From the NCBI RefSeq assembly GCF_048771995.1, contig NC_133024.1:59478501-59542500 (forward strand): DNA of 64,000 bases, given 5' to 3'. Position numbers and translations under genes: made by a program. The DNA comes from Taeniopygia guttata (taxonomy: Eukaryota; Chordata; Aves; Passeriformes; Estrildidae). Shown in pieces: positions 44,186 to 56,700 of this stretch. The first letter of the stretch is position 1; each line of letters starts with the position of its first letter. The notes under the pieces were generated by a model, which made no database searches, was not told where the DNA came from, and saw only the letters and a list, made by a program, of their open reading frames with translations.

Positions 44186-47100
44186 AAGGAGGACAGGCTC
44201 AGGCTTAGGCACTCCAGTCTGCCATCTCACCCACTGCTTATCAGTCACTGCTTGTGTTTTCTCCTAACCATGGCCAGTCTCTCTCCACACTGCTACCTGC
44301 ACTGCCCTCGCCCAGGATTTTGTACATTCACTGTCAACTTACTGCATGAGAGGGACAGTGTATCCTCCCAATAGCTCCCAGGGCAGCTGTGTAATAACTG
44401 TTGTACATTTCCACAGTGGGAGAAGACTTGAATCTCTTCTCCTTGAAGCCAGGCATCCTGAGACCTTCAGAGACGGCTTGGAGAAGGAGCATTGCTCATG
44501 GAAGGCAGCAAGCAGGGCAGAGGATGAGGGAATCCCCACAGTGTGGGCCAAGCCAATGCTGCAGCAATGCCCCCATGGGAAATGCTGACAGTGTGGGACT
44601 GAGCAAAGCAGAAGAGCGAGTAGTTCTGGGACCAGCAGAAACTCAGCCTGCAGGATAACCTTTGGAAGGAGAATCACCACCATACATATTTATCCCATTT
44701 AGAGAAAAGAGTAGCTAAACTTTGACTGTGGCCAAGGTTTTAATAAAGCATGAGACCAGCTGAGGCATTTCTCATACCTGTAGTATTTTAAGCATTCTCC
44801 TCCCTCAGGTTGCTCCGTTAGCTCTTAAGGGCTGGGTTTACACTGCTCTTGTTCTCTCTCACTGCATCTCTAGCAGCATCTCTTTCCTCAACTGGACCTC
44901 TAATTTCTATAGATTTATGGCAGTATAGTACCTTTAGGCTTTGGGTGAAAGTGATGGATGGTTTCAAAAGTTAGGGAGAGAGCCACTGTCAAGCAGGCAC
45001 CTACAGAGACAACGTGACCCCAAGGGCTTCCTTCCCATAGAAAAACAAGCTAATGCTATGTAGTCATGACATTCAAGGCTCTATTATAATACAGAAACAT
45101 AGAAACACAGAAATATTGGGGTATGAGCAGCCTAAACTTTGGCCTTTTTAATGTTTGGCTACTTGACTTTGCAATTACAATGACTCTTTCAAGGAATCAT
45201 TTTTATATTCAATGCAGTACTTTTTGCAGTGGCATATTAACTTTTATGGACTCTGTTTAAATAGGGGAATATGCCTTGTAATTTTCTGCTGATTTTCACC
45301 TTTTTTGCATTTTTCCCTCAACACACTCTCACTCACTGAGAGTATAGTCGCAAACCCGTGCACAAATATGCAGAGGATCAGCAATGCAAAAGCCATCCAC
45401 ATCCTAGTCCCCATGCCATGGATAACGGGAGGCTGATGAGTCTGATCCTCGAGCCTTGCACAGACAGGCTCATTGAACTTGGCAGCACCACTTGTGTGCA
45501 GGGAGATGACTCACTCGAGCAGAGGCTGTGGGATCTGCCCCTACTTGTTGAGCCACTTTCTTCATAGCAAATATTGGCTGTTCAAACAACACTCTTGTTT
45601 CTATTTTGGGTCACAGTTTACAAGCAAAGACTAACAACAGTGGAAAAATGGAAATCCGCTACCAGCCAGCACTCTCCCGGCACTCTCAAAAGCAGCTTTC
45701 AGAAACTACATTATTGGAGAGGATCAGAATGGACAATTGCTCTAAATAACTTAAAAAGATGTTATTATCTGCCAGAGACTTCACATCTCCTAAGGGGAAG
45801 GTGAATATCTGGCACTTTCTCTAGCAGGTTAGAGGAGTAATTACCAGTGCGGAGACATCGACTCTTATCTTTGATAAGTTGTCAAGGATTTCTGAGATTA
45901 GTGAAATATCACAATGTTTTCAAAATATCAGCAAATTTTCTAGTGAAGAGCTGTACGGTTATGGGTGCCTGACTGAAGCATCTCTTAATGGCTGTCAGAA
46001 GTAATTTGCACTGTTGCTCAGCAGAGGCAACGGATGGTTTAATATCCAGGCCTTTTGTTCTGCACAGGCATGTCAGCTAAGTACATATTGTACCCAAAGG
46101 AAATTTCTACCCATTCTTTGCACATTTGCTTCTCTTTGTGTGCAATCGCCTGCTACTCCAACAGGCCAGTTCAAAGTCCCCCATCAAAACCATAATTGTG
46201 GTTCAATCAACAGTGTTTTACAAGAGGGAAAATGACTTCGCCACAAGTGCTCAAAATGGACGTCATGCCAAACTTACAATTCACCAAGGTGCACGGACAC
46301 TTCACGTGACCTGCCTTGATTTTCAAAAGCTGAGTTTTATTGAGCAGTCATCTCAATGATTTTGTGTTGTTCTCCTTTCTAATATAGCAGTGGGCTCCCT
46401 TCTGCAAAGGATTCTGTATGCCTTGAATGTGCACGATGAGCTGGCAGGCACAAGTTACTTCTGATGTCTTGGTTTTCTTCAGCAGAAGCATGGTTGATAT
46501 GTCACTGAGATCAGAACAAAAGGTCAAGGAAAGCAAAACAAAGAAATTTAATCTTGAATCTGCTACTCATCTCTCCACATGGTGAGAAAATCATTATGTA
46601 TTTCTCTTTTTCAGTTTCAGCACTCTACATGTTGAAAAATGTTATACATCTATTAACACAGTATTAATACCTAAGACTAATAATGAGGGAAAAGCCTATC
46701 TCAGCCAAAACAAGGACTCAAAGTCAGTCAAAAGAGATTCCAGTGGAAGAGAAATCACACTTCTTTATTCTTAGCATTGTTAGAAAGATACTTTCTCTTT
46801 CACCCAAGAAATTCTCCATGTGAACAAAGAAAGTTCAGGTATTTTAACAAAGAGGTTAACATTCAGCTTTGTTAGAAAAAGCTTCAGTGACTCATCCACA
46901 TATATGAAATGAAGAGTTGACCTGCTCATGTGGGGACTGCAGAAATGACAAGTGCATGTGAAACAGGGAGTGAGTTTCAGGAGGGAGGAGGACATATCCC
47001 GCAAGCTGCAAGTGCTGATTTGAGGGCTGCTGCTGCCAAATGCTCAGTCTCTGGGAGAAAGTATTCTCAGTGGTAAGTCTGCACTTTTCAACAAAAAGCA

Positions 47101-50100
47101 GGCTATCAAGAAATGGTCTCTGATAATAAATAATCCTAGAATTACTCTATTTCTTCCCCCGCAGCCCCATGTGCCATTTGCCAGAAGATAAAATGAAACA
47201 ACATGAGGCCATCAGGACTATCTGTGGTCTCTGTCTCTCTCATGACCATTTGGCCCCTGTGTACTCATTGGATTTTCTTAATCTCACTGGTTTTATTTTC
47301 TGTTTTCCTTGGTTCCTTTTCTGTTTATTTTCCTCCCACTGACTGAAATGTCATTTCTGTTCCTTTTCTTTTCATGTTTACACCATAACAATTAACTAGA
47401 AGGCAAAATTTCAGACCTTATTTAACCTCATCCATCAATAGAAATCCAGTAAAATATGATCCAATTGCAGGTCTGTAACACTTGCTACTCATTCCAGCTT
47501 ATTTATTTCAATTTGGTGGAAAAGCTGTTCTTTGTGTCAAAGAGAATGTATTTTCCTCTGGTCTCTAATAGCATTGTTAGCTTATGCTGAAAGGAGACAA
47601 ACCACTTTTGCATAATCATATTTATTAGATCATTAGCACTGTTTTAGAGAAGTGCCAACAAGCAGCACATAGGAAAAAAGTGAGTTATCAGCAAAGGCCA
47701 TTAGGTGGAAAAACGTTGGAGGGAACCCGCAGGCAGCACACAGCAGTAATGAAGCAGACACCTCTGATATCCCCAGTTAATTATCTCAGTGAGAATTTGT
47801 TGTGAGGTGCTGTTGTGGCTGAGCTACAGCTAGGTGCAAGGGTGGGACACGAGGTTAGATGCACAGCATGTGGTTCATTTCCTTTAATGACAGCAGTGAC
47901 ACATGTGGCATTGAAGAGTCCCAGAGTGATCACCTCTGAAGCAGTGACATCCACAAACTAGATGCCTTTGTTGCATTTATATGTACACACGATCTCAAAA
48001 TTATATACACCTGTCTATGCTTTCAGGCTGGCAAACTTTCCAATAGAAGTGCCCTGTTTTTCTTTAGGAACATTGTAGATTTGTTCTTCTGGTCAATAAT
48101 GTTGTTTTTGCTCAGTTTAGTCACACAGCCTTCTCCTAGTCTCATTGGAAGCTCCCTCTGCAAAACAGTAGTTCATTAGGAGATAATTTATGCATCAATA
48201 ACATACCTTGGTGACTGTGCATTGCCTATACCTACAAAATAAGGGGACTATCAGTGGCATAGAATCAAGTTTGTTAAATTATAACATAAGGGAAATAAAT
48301 CCATTGAAACATTTTCTTTCAGTAGCTGCAGAGAATATGCCTTGCTCTTCACCAGCTCATTAGTGGAAAGTTCAGGAGATGAGCGACTATAGATGCTGCT
48401 GACCTTTTGTGCTGAGGTAGTACATTACTCAAGAAGAAGACCAGAAAAAATATCAAGGAGTGCAGAAGTTCTATATAACATTTTCTATACACCTACAATG
48501 AAAAGGCACTTTAGAAAGTTACAAGTTGCTGAAGCCTCACATTACCTTTGTACTATTACTAGGTTGAAAATGTTGCATGCTTAAAGCTCCTTCTTGAGAG
48601 ACAATGGTGAAAAAGGCTAGATAATATTTTTTTATGCATGAGAGGCACAAAAAGTACCTTGAGTTAAAAAGATAATGCCGATTTTATAGTCATTAAAAAA
48701 AATATTTTAAATTAGGTTTAAACCAAGTATCTGAAATTGTCTGACAAGTGTTTTCTTCCTTTGAAAAAAATAATTTGCAGTTGCATCTTTCAATTTTCTC
48801 TCTTCCCCCACTCCCACTCCTTCCTTGATATGGTGAAAATCCTAATAAGCAGGAATACAAGCTGCCTACAGCCACATTTACTGCACACTGTCAATATGAT
48901 GGAAGACATGGTATGGGTTGGAACTGCAAGCAGAGGCGCAGTGCCATTACTGTGAAAACTAAGTATTCTCCAATATATAGCATAGATAAAAATGTGTGGC
49001 TGTAAATATATAGAAAGAATTAAAAATTATAAATGAATGAATGAAGGCTGCCAGCTGTTCAGAAGTGCCTTTTTGTGTTGTGTTTTGCAGCAGAAATGCC
49101 ATGTTGAAGATTTCATACTGCCTAGGATTTTACTGAAATAGGAGCTCAGCCCTGTGGTTGATGTTTTCCAACTCTCTGCCACAGAACAGCTTGGAGTAAA
49201 CAAGTCTGTTATTAACATGTTGCTCAAAAGCAGTTTGAAAACACAAAAGCTCCAACATATATTTTTGTCTTAAAAAGACACACTGGGAATACTTTGCTGC
49301 CTCAGGAAATAGATATGCAGCTTGATGGGCCATACCCTGTTTTGGAGTAAGTTACACAGAATTTATTTTCTCTTATTTGAAAATAAATAATAATGATCTG
49401 CCCAGATGTTCTTTTTGTCTTTGCAGATTATTTCTTCTCTTTTTTTCCAGCTTACACAGACCAACTGCACCACAAACGAGAGAATGATGCATTACAGTTG
49501 AAGATGGCAAAAGTTTACTAAAGCAGTTCAAACAATAATGGTAGTTTTGAGATTTAAGTTTGAGTTTTTCTGGCATCCTCATAAGTCTATGAGGTCTTCG
49601 CTGACTGAAAATTCAGGTATTCAGAATACAGGCAGCACTCACCTCCTCCAGCACATGGAATCCTCTCTGATGTTGTCCATCACTGATACCTTGTGGGAAC
49701 ACCAGCTCCCAGGAGCACATCTTCACTAGTTCTTGCTGGGCTTTGAGGAAGGCACATGGGTTCCTAAATGCAAAACTCCCATCACCTTCAACAGGGCAGC
49801 ATCAGGCTTTTTGCATCTTCCGCTGAGCTGATTTTCACCAACTACCACCAGGCTGCATCAATTAGCCTGTTCCTAAAACATTTGAACAGAAATTCTGTGT
49901 GGCTGCTGATGATGCTCTCAACTCTTCATCTCACCTAATAGGACAAGGGGAAAATAAAAATGAAAGGCTGTGTAAGTCTCAATTTGGCCATCTCTCTTCT
50001 CAGACACATCTATTTCCATGCAAGCAAGAAGAAAATGGGTGACTAACACACAGCTCTGCAGCTCAACAGCTGGCCCCTGGGTCCTCCTCCATGGCACTAA

Positions 50101-50644
50101 ACGTGTCCCCGGCAAACACAAGGTTGAGATTTTAAATGAGGAATTAATGAAAATGCGCACTTTTCCCTGCTTGTTGTCCCTTTAAATTCAGTTTCCATGG
50201 AAACAGCTATGGAAAGGCTGCCTGGAGGAAGCCAGGAAAGATCTCTGCCTGGTCGCCTTCCCCTCTGGGTTGCCAGCTGAGCCACTCCAATTGTCAGGCT
50301 TTTACAGAGGTTTTTGCTATTGTCATTTACACATGGAATACGAGTGATGACTCCTCATGGATTCCCTCCCTAAGGAGTCCTGAGGTGGTCAGCCATGCTC
50401 CTGTCACCTGCTGCTGGGCTCTCTGCAAGTGGAGCTCCTTTCCTTCCATCTGGTGGAGCACAGGCCCATCTGAGCCCCCGTGATGCTGCTTTGCTGCAAA
50501 TGTCACCCCTGTTAGAGACATCCATTCCACTGCTTTTTTCTTGTGAAACGTGGTGGTGCATGTGATCTGAGTACACAGACTGATCTGGGAGCAGTGGTAG
50601 AGGGACAATTTTGTTGTTAATTCAGTGTTTATCCCAGGGGAACA

Positions 50645-51182
50645 TTTGAGATCCCTCCTGGAGTACTGCATCTAGCCCTGGTGTTCCCAGCACAAGGCAG
50701 ACACTGACCTGTCGGATAAGATCTGGAGGAAAGGAACTAAAATGGTTAGAGGGCTGGAGCACTTCTCTTATGAAGACAGGCTGAGAGACTTGGGCATATT
50801 CAGCCTGGAAAAGCAGAAGTCCCAAGGAGATATTTTTGCAGCCTTTCAGTACATTAAAGGGGCTCACAAGAAAGAGAGAGAGACACTTTTTATTCAGGGC
50901 TTGTAATGAAAGGACAAGGTGCAATGGTTTCAAAGAGGGTGGGTTTAGATTGGACATCAGAAAGGAATGTTTCCAAATGAGGGTAGTGAAACATTGGAAC
51001 AAATCATCCAGAGAAATTGTGGATGCCTTATGCCTAGACGTGTTCAAAGCCAGGTTGGATGGAACCTGGTTGGACCTGAGCAACCCGGTCTAGTGGCAAG
51101 TGTCCCTTCCCAGGGCAGGGGGTTTGGAATTAGATGGTCTTTAAGGTCCCTTTCAACCCAAACTGTTCTATGATCCTATGAG
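50645..51182 (+). mobile_element. CR1 LINE, 5'-truncated, with ORF2 relic
   Basis: About 540 bases, plus sense, ending TTTAAGGTCCCTTTCAACCC AAACTGTTCTATGATCCTAT. Frame 50836-51093 still reads as the C-terminal end of the CR1 ORF2 protein (NERTRCNGFKEGGFRLDIRK, then a VVKHWN motif, then VFKARLDG). It is too short to be functional. Confidence 0.93.
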
Positions 51183-51837
51183 CAGGATCCAAAGCAGACT
51201 GTAAAGCAATAGTGTTTGTCTGTGTAGATCCACTCTTTTTCCAGGTGAACAAAACCAAAGGGTCTTAGACCTACAATATTTGGGGGTGACACAGTCCCAG
51301 AAAATGGGGCTGGTCTTACTACTGTTGAGATGCACCCACTACCATTTTTTGTAGCATTTGAGGAGCCTTTAGTAGGTCTATGTAAGGTTGTCTTAAAGAA
51401 AACTGCATTTTCAGTGGAAGTTGACTAACAGTATAAGATCTATCCACCCTCCGAGATGAGTTCTGCAGAAAAACACAGTTCAAATGTAAAAACAAAAGCA
51501 ATTTTAAATTGCAATTAATTTTAAATGTGACTTACCCTAGTCAATATAATAGTTCAGTGTTAGCCATTATTGCTTCAGATACATATAAAAATGTTGTCCT
51601 CCTTGGTTACCTAGATGATTGCCTATAATTAGAAAGGCAGACTCTTATATCTGAGATATAATACTGAGATCATTTTTTATGAGCCAGATGAGCAATTTCC
51701 TGCATATTGTACCAGAAAATACCCTCTGCTTGCTGCTGGTACAGACTCAGATGGAGTACAACCTTCATCATTGAGCAATCAGACTTCAAAGAGGATGTAA
51801 ACTTGTACTGGGGGCAATTCAGAGAGCAATGGACATA

Positions 51838-51935
51838 GCCAGAGGTCTAGAGAATAGACCTATGAGACAGAATTGAACAAACTGAAGTTATTTAGTATAA
51901 GAGGAGGCAAATCAAAGGGCTACATCTCAGTAAAA
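51838..51935 (+). mobile_element. Old CR1 LINE internal fragment
   Basis: A heavily diverged piece, with GGTCTAGAGAATAGACCTAT and later TTATTTAGTATAAGAGGAGG. It aligns by eye with the CR1 stretch meaning ...ENRSYEEQLRELGLFSLEKR. Older than the copies on either side. Confidence 0.55.
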
Positions 51936-51974
51936 GGATAAAGTAAAAAGAGAAGATAACAAAATGCTTTCCAT

Positions 51975-52190
51975 GCCATAGACTTATAGAGCAGTTTGGA
52001 TTGGAAAGGACCTTAAAAATCATCTAGTTCAAACCCTCTGCAGTGGAGAGGGACACCTTCCATTAGACCAGGCTGCTCAGAGCCCTGGCAAACCTGGCCT
52101 TGAACACTGCCAGGGATGGGGCATCCACAACTTCTCTGGGCAACCCGTGCCAGTGTCTCCAGCATGTCCATGTCTTTCTTGTGCCCATAG
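51975..52190 (-). mobile_element. CR1 LINE 3' part, minus sense
   Basis: The plus strand reads TTGGATTGGAAAGGACCTTA and then GGGATGGGGCATCCACAACT TCTCTGGGCAACCCGTGCCAG, the reverse complement of a CR1 3' end. A short piece resembling a more internal CR1 region follows, suggesting an internal deletion. Confidence 0.88.
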
Positions 52191-52684
52191 TGGATAGAAG
52201 GGAGATAACAAAGTTAACCTGCAAAGGGGGAAAACTTCCCCAAAGACAGTGACAGCTGTAAAATAAGGACTTGGGTTTTTCTTAGCCAAATACACCCATC
52301 TCAACCTAGGATGGGCAGGCACTTTCTCTCTCCTGACAAGGACATTTTCAGTGTCTCAGATGCCCTCCTATCTTTGGACAGCCTATTCCAACACTTCTTC
52401 ATGAGTTTTCTTTCTTGAAAGCTAAGCTTAAATCTTTACTTTTTATTCCCAGGAAGTGATTCACCAGCTGTGTTTTTCTAACTTTCGTGGCTTTTGAGCA
52501 CACCATGATCCTCTGACCCCTTTCACAGAAGCTGCTCCTCTAGCCACCATTTCCCTCGTAAACAGAAAGGCACTGTCATGGTGTGCCTCCTCTCTCCAGG
52601 CTTCTCCTCCAGTCCTTCTAGATCATTTACATGGTGCTGTCTTTCTTCAGCATGTCGGGATAACTCTTCTGATACCAGGAGGGA

Positions 52685-53225
52685 ATAACTTCCTACTCTG
52701 CGCTGGTGCTGCCTCACCTTGAAACCTGTGTGCGGTTTTGGGCGCTGCAGTGTAAAAAAGACATTAAGCTGTTGGAGAGCATCCGAAGGAGGGCAATGGG
52801 GGTGATGAAGGGCTTTGAGGGGATGCTGTATGAGGAGCAGCTGAGGTTCCTTGGTCTCTTTAGATTGGAGGAGACTGAGGGGAGCCCTCATTGCAGTTAC
52901 AGCTTCCTCATCAGGGGAAGAGGAGGGGCAGGCACTGATTTCTGCTCTGTGCTGACAGTGACAGGGCCCAAGGGAACGGCCTGAAGCTGTGTCAGGGGAG
53001 GTTCAGGTTGGGTATCAGGAACAGGTTCATTGCCCAGAGGGTGGTTGGGCACTGGAACAGGCTCCCCACGGGAGTGGGCACAGCACCAAGCCTGACAGAG
53101 CTCAAGGAGCTTTTGGACAATGCTCTCAGGCACATGGTGTGACATCTGGGCACGTCCTGTGCAGGGCTGGGAGTTGGATGCGATGATCCTTACAGGTGCC
53201 TTCGAACCTAGGCTATCCGGTGACA
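52685..53225 (+). mobile_element. CR1 LINE just upstream of GTF2F2
   Basis: About 540 bases, plus sense. It begins in CTGGTGCTGCCTCACCTTGA and includes GACATTAAGCTGTTGGAGAG, GTATGAGGAGCAGCTGAGGT and a 3' end GATGATCCTTACAGGTGCCT. It stops about 208 bases before the GTF2F2 ATG, where the CpG island begins. Confidence 0.9.
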
Positions 53226-53730
53226 CAGGAACTTTCTGCGGGGGATTCCCGCCCCTTCCCACGGCCCCTCCAGGGCGGGGACTCGAACCCGCGGCCCCGA
53301 CGCATGAGGGCCCACCCCGCCGTGCAGTGCGGGCGGAGGAGGTTTGTCCCTCACGGGCCGCCGTGTGCCGGGTGTGTTCCGCTGCCGCGCTCGTCTCGTC
53401 CGGCGCCCGGCCCGGCCCGGCCGCTGCCCCGCCATGAGCGACAAGGGCGAGCTGGACCTCACCGGCGCCAAGCAGAACACGGGCATGTGGCTGGTGAAGG
53501 TGAGGAGCCGCGGCCCCGGGCCCGGCCCAGCGCGGCCTGTGGCAGCCGGGTCCCTCCGTTCGTCCCGCCGCGCCGTGCGCGGGTTGGCGCCGTGGGGCCG
53601 CGGCTGCCCGCGCCGGGCTCGGCCTGTGGCCCGGGACAGCCGCTGTGCCTGCTCCCCTTCCCGGGGACAGCGCGGGCTTGGGCCCCGTGCCCGATGAGTA
53701 AAGGAGACACCGTAGGGAAAGCTGGGCTGC
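53226..53730. promoter_or_regulatory. GTF2F2: GTF2F2 CpG-island promoter
   Basis: A compact CpG-dense block around GTF2F2 exon 1 with GC-box-like runs (GGGCGGGG near 53274-53281) and no TATA box. It is bounded on the left by the 3' end of one CR1 copy (to 53225) and on the right by another (from about 53738). Transcription probably starts within the roughly 200 bases before the ATG. Confidence 0.8.
53434..53499 (+). CDS. GTF2F2: GTF2F2 coding exon 1
   Basis: 22 codons, MSDKGELDLTGAKQNTGMWL then VK, against human MAERGELDLTGAKQNTGVWL. The start context CCCGCCATGA is adequate. The donor AAG|GTGAGG lies inside the second CpG island. Confidence 0.96.
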
Positions 53731-56700
53731 CGGGAGCTATCACAGAATCAGAATGTTGAAGGATTGGAAAGAGCCTTACAGATCATTCAGTCCCAAACAT
53801 CCGAAGCCCCTTGCGGTGGGCAGGGACATCCAGGACTAGACCAGGTTGCCGAAGGCTTTATCCGGCCTGGCTTTGAATATTTCTAGGGATGGGGCATCCA
53901 CGGCTTCTCTGGGCAACCTGTGCAATGTCTCACCACCCTCACAGTAAAACATCTTTTCCTTGTCATTGCTAGTGGTTTGCGATGAGCAACAAACGTGGCC
54001 ATGTAACTTTTATTTTTCCAAAACTTTGAGAGTTGGAAAATGTTTTGAGTGTGCCAGATTCACGTCCTCATTAAAACTGTCCACATCCAGCAAGGAAAGA
54101 GGATGCCAGTGGCTTGTCATTACAGCTGCCTTTGGTGCTAGTGAAATACAGCTGTAGTGGAGGGGCTGTGAAAACGTAGCGAGGGTGTCAAATCAAACTT
54201 GTTTGGTGCAGGGCCACAGTCCAGCCTGGTGCCACCACTAACAGGCTGGCATTGCTCTGTTCCCTGGAGTCAGTGTTTTTGCTGTCAAGACATTTTGCTG
54301 CCAATACCAAGCATTGTTTCAAGAAGGGGAGCTTGAAGCTGATGGGGGAGCATGTGCCCTGCCTGCTTTGAGTCCCCTCTGGGCATGCTCCTCTTTTTCT
54401 AGACCTATATTTATTCCCTCTTGGGAGAAACAGTTCCTTCCTCCCCTTCCTCCTTTAGGAATAGTTTCAGACCATCAACTTGAAAGAACCTGTGGGGACA
54501 GGGTGGTACCCAAATACTAGTCCTGGGTGGTGAGGGGGGTTTAACACCATCACACTTCAGCTACCAAAACTGCTTGCTGTGGCCCTTAAAAATGTCTGGG
54601 GATTTCAGACTTGCTTTGCTGTGCAGAATTTTTGGTGGGCAGGTTGCTGCATCTGGCTTCCTCTTCTGACGCCTGAGTGTGTGATGACACAAAGCCACAA
54701 TAAGCACTGTGCAAGTGCTCGAACTGTAGTGGCTTTTCCTGGGCACTGTCAATGAATGCTGGCAGCAGAAACCTGCAGAACTAGATCATGACATGCTGAG
54801 TGACAGGAAGATAAAATGGCAGATGAAATTAAGAAATTAAGAGCTGAAAGATCTAATCTGGTGTGCTTAGAGAAAAACTATCCAAATTATTTTTATGGAC
54901 CAGCTGGGTTTCTGCTGGTTGTTGTCATTCAGGAAGAGTATTTTTTTCTGTACATGGAGATAACTCTATAAGAATATGTCAAATGAGCAGAGCCAACATT
55001 GGACATGATTACAAAAAGCACAGAAAACAAAAGGGAAAATATTATTGTACCATCATGTTGCCTCTATCCAGAATGCTCTGTGTAGCCATGGTCTCATCCC
55101 CCCTACTGTAGAAACTGTGCAGACCCAGGAACAGTACAAAGGAGATCACCAGATCTGGTCTTGGCAACAAAGAATGATGGCTGTGGAGGGAACTCCTAAA
55201 TGCCAACCTTTTAGGCTGGCAAGAGGATTGATTTGGAAATCTTGCAGAGATCTGAAGGAATGAGTAATGTCACGGGTGGATAAGGAAGAAGTGAATAGGC
55301 AAAGGTGAACAGGAAAGAATCAGTTCAGACACAAGAATTAGAGGTGTGTCAGATTAATTCATTGCTGAGGCTCAGCAAGAGCAAAGGAGGTATTGTTTTG
55401 CACAATGTGTAGTTAAAATTTGGAACTTCTTGCAATTAGAAGTTCTGAATTTCAAAACTTTGCAGAAGCTCAAACACAGTCAAATTCTGGCAAGAAAATT
55501 GACTTGAGAGATTAAAAAGTAATATGCTGACAAACCCCATGTCTGCTAAAACAACCTAGAAATTAGAAAGCATGCTGGGGAAATCAATTTTCTTCGTATG
55601 TTCCTCCTGAAGTAACTGCCATTAGCTGCATTTGGGGACGGGACACTGAACTTGCTTGTGCTTTAGTCTGATACAGTTTGATGTTTCCTGAAGCAAGGAC
55701 TTTTCAGGCAAATTTGTTCTTACAGCTGGTGCCACTCTGTTTAATGAGGAAACAGGACTGAAAGGAAAGCTGGACTATTACTCTTTCAAGTAAATGTTGA
55801 TGCGGTTCTTCATGCATGTGTTCTGACCTTACATCTGTCTTCTTGTTTAGTAATGATAGTAAAACATATTTAAAAGATGCTAACACTGATAGATGATAAC
55901 ATGGGGTATGCCGGATTTTATCTTTTGATTTCTTTTGGACTTGAACTTGGAAACAACCACATGTGTTAGCAGGACTTCCAACTCAGAGACAAGACAGTGC
56001 GTAGTACCTGTACTTTTTATCTTCACTAGCTAGGGCAACGAGGATGAATTTATCCTTCCTTTGAGGAAGAGAGCATTCAGTTCTGATGGAATAAAAAACC
56101 TGGCTTATTTGATTTCCTTTTAGCATGCATTGTGCTAGCACAGGAAGTATTCCAGAGAGACTACTTAACAGGCAATAAAAGACTGTAGTGATGAGTATTT
56201 TAGAAGCATGAGCAATAAAAGGAGGTACTATAAAGAGAGTGAGTTGCTTTAGTACAAATCCAGAAAGCCACTAGGTTTTTATTTCTGTGTTTTCAGTGAA
56301 AACTAAAGTAGAGAAATAGTAGTAGTATTTGGTTATGTACTTGTGGTAAAGTGAACCCATTTAGTGTTAGCCATTAGAATGTTAATTTCTTGCTCTCTGA
56401 GTGTGTTGGTCAGATTTTTTAATTTAAGCTGTTGCATTGTCCTATAGCTAGAAAGATGATACCTTTATTTAATTATTTTTGTATGTTTAAAGAAAAATTT
56501 AAATATAGAATCTGACATCAGCCTTAGTTTCTGTTGTATGCACTGCATATGTATTGCTATATAGAGAAAGAGCTAATTTAGTTTTTTGCAGAAAAGTGGA
56601 ACTAGTTTGTTACAGAGAGGGACTGCTTGTGTGTTCCCTTCTAAAGGGGGTAGGAAGCTGTGCCCAAACTGGAAGATGAGTGGAGCAGGCGCCCTCGTGT

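Larger units (their letters stand above)
36121..50644. other. Intergenic region between GPALPP1 and GTF2F2
   Basis: About 14.5 kb without any supported gene. It holds one CR1 fragment (36772-36967), a possible LTR (40030-40510), a (GTTT)7 run and a MIR-like piece (44150-44185). The short ORFs show no family resemblance, no splice-linked continuation and no codon pattern that would support a gene. The parts at 45-49 kb are AT-rich and unique-looking. Confidence 0.75.

Noticed and set aside
44339-44683. 114-codon minus-strand ORF
   Set aside because: No similarity recognised, ORFs open on the other strand as well, and no promoter or splice context.
50836-51093. 85-codon ORF with protein-like composition
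   Set aside because: It is the decayed C-terminal part of CR1 ORF2, not a host gene.
53279-53289. tRNA B-box-like GGTTCGAGTCC on the minus strand
   Set aside because: The flanking bases do not form a T-arm or an acceptor stem and no A box is present. Chance match in GC-rich DNA.
53196-53759. 187-codon ORF across GTF2F2 exon 1
   Set aside because: It is in another frame, Pro/Arg/Gly-rich, and crosses a CR1 end and the CpG island.
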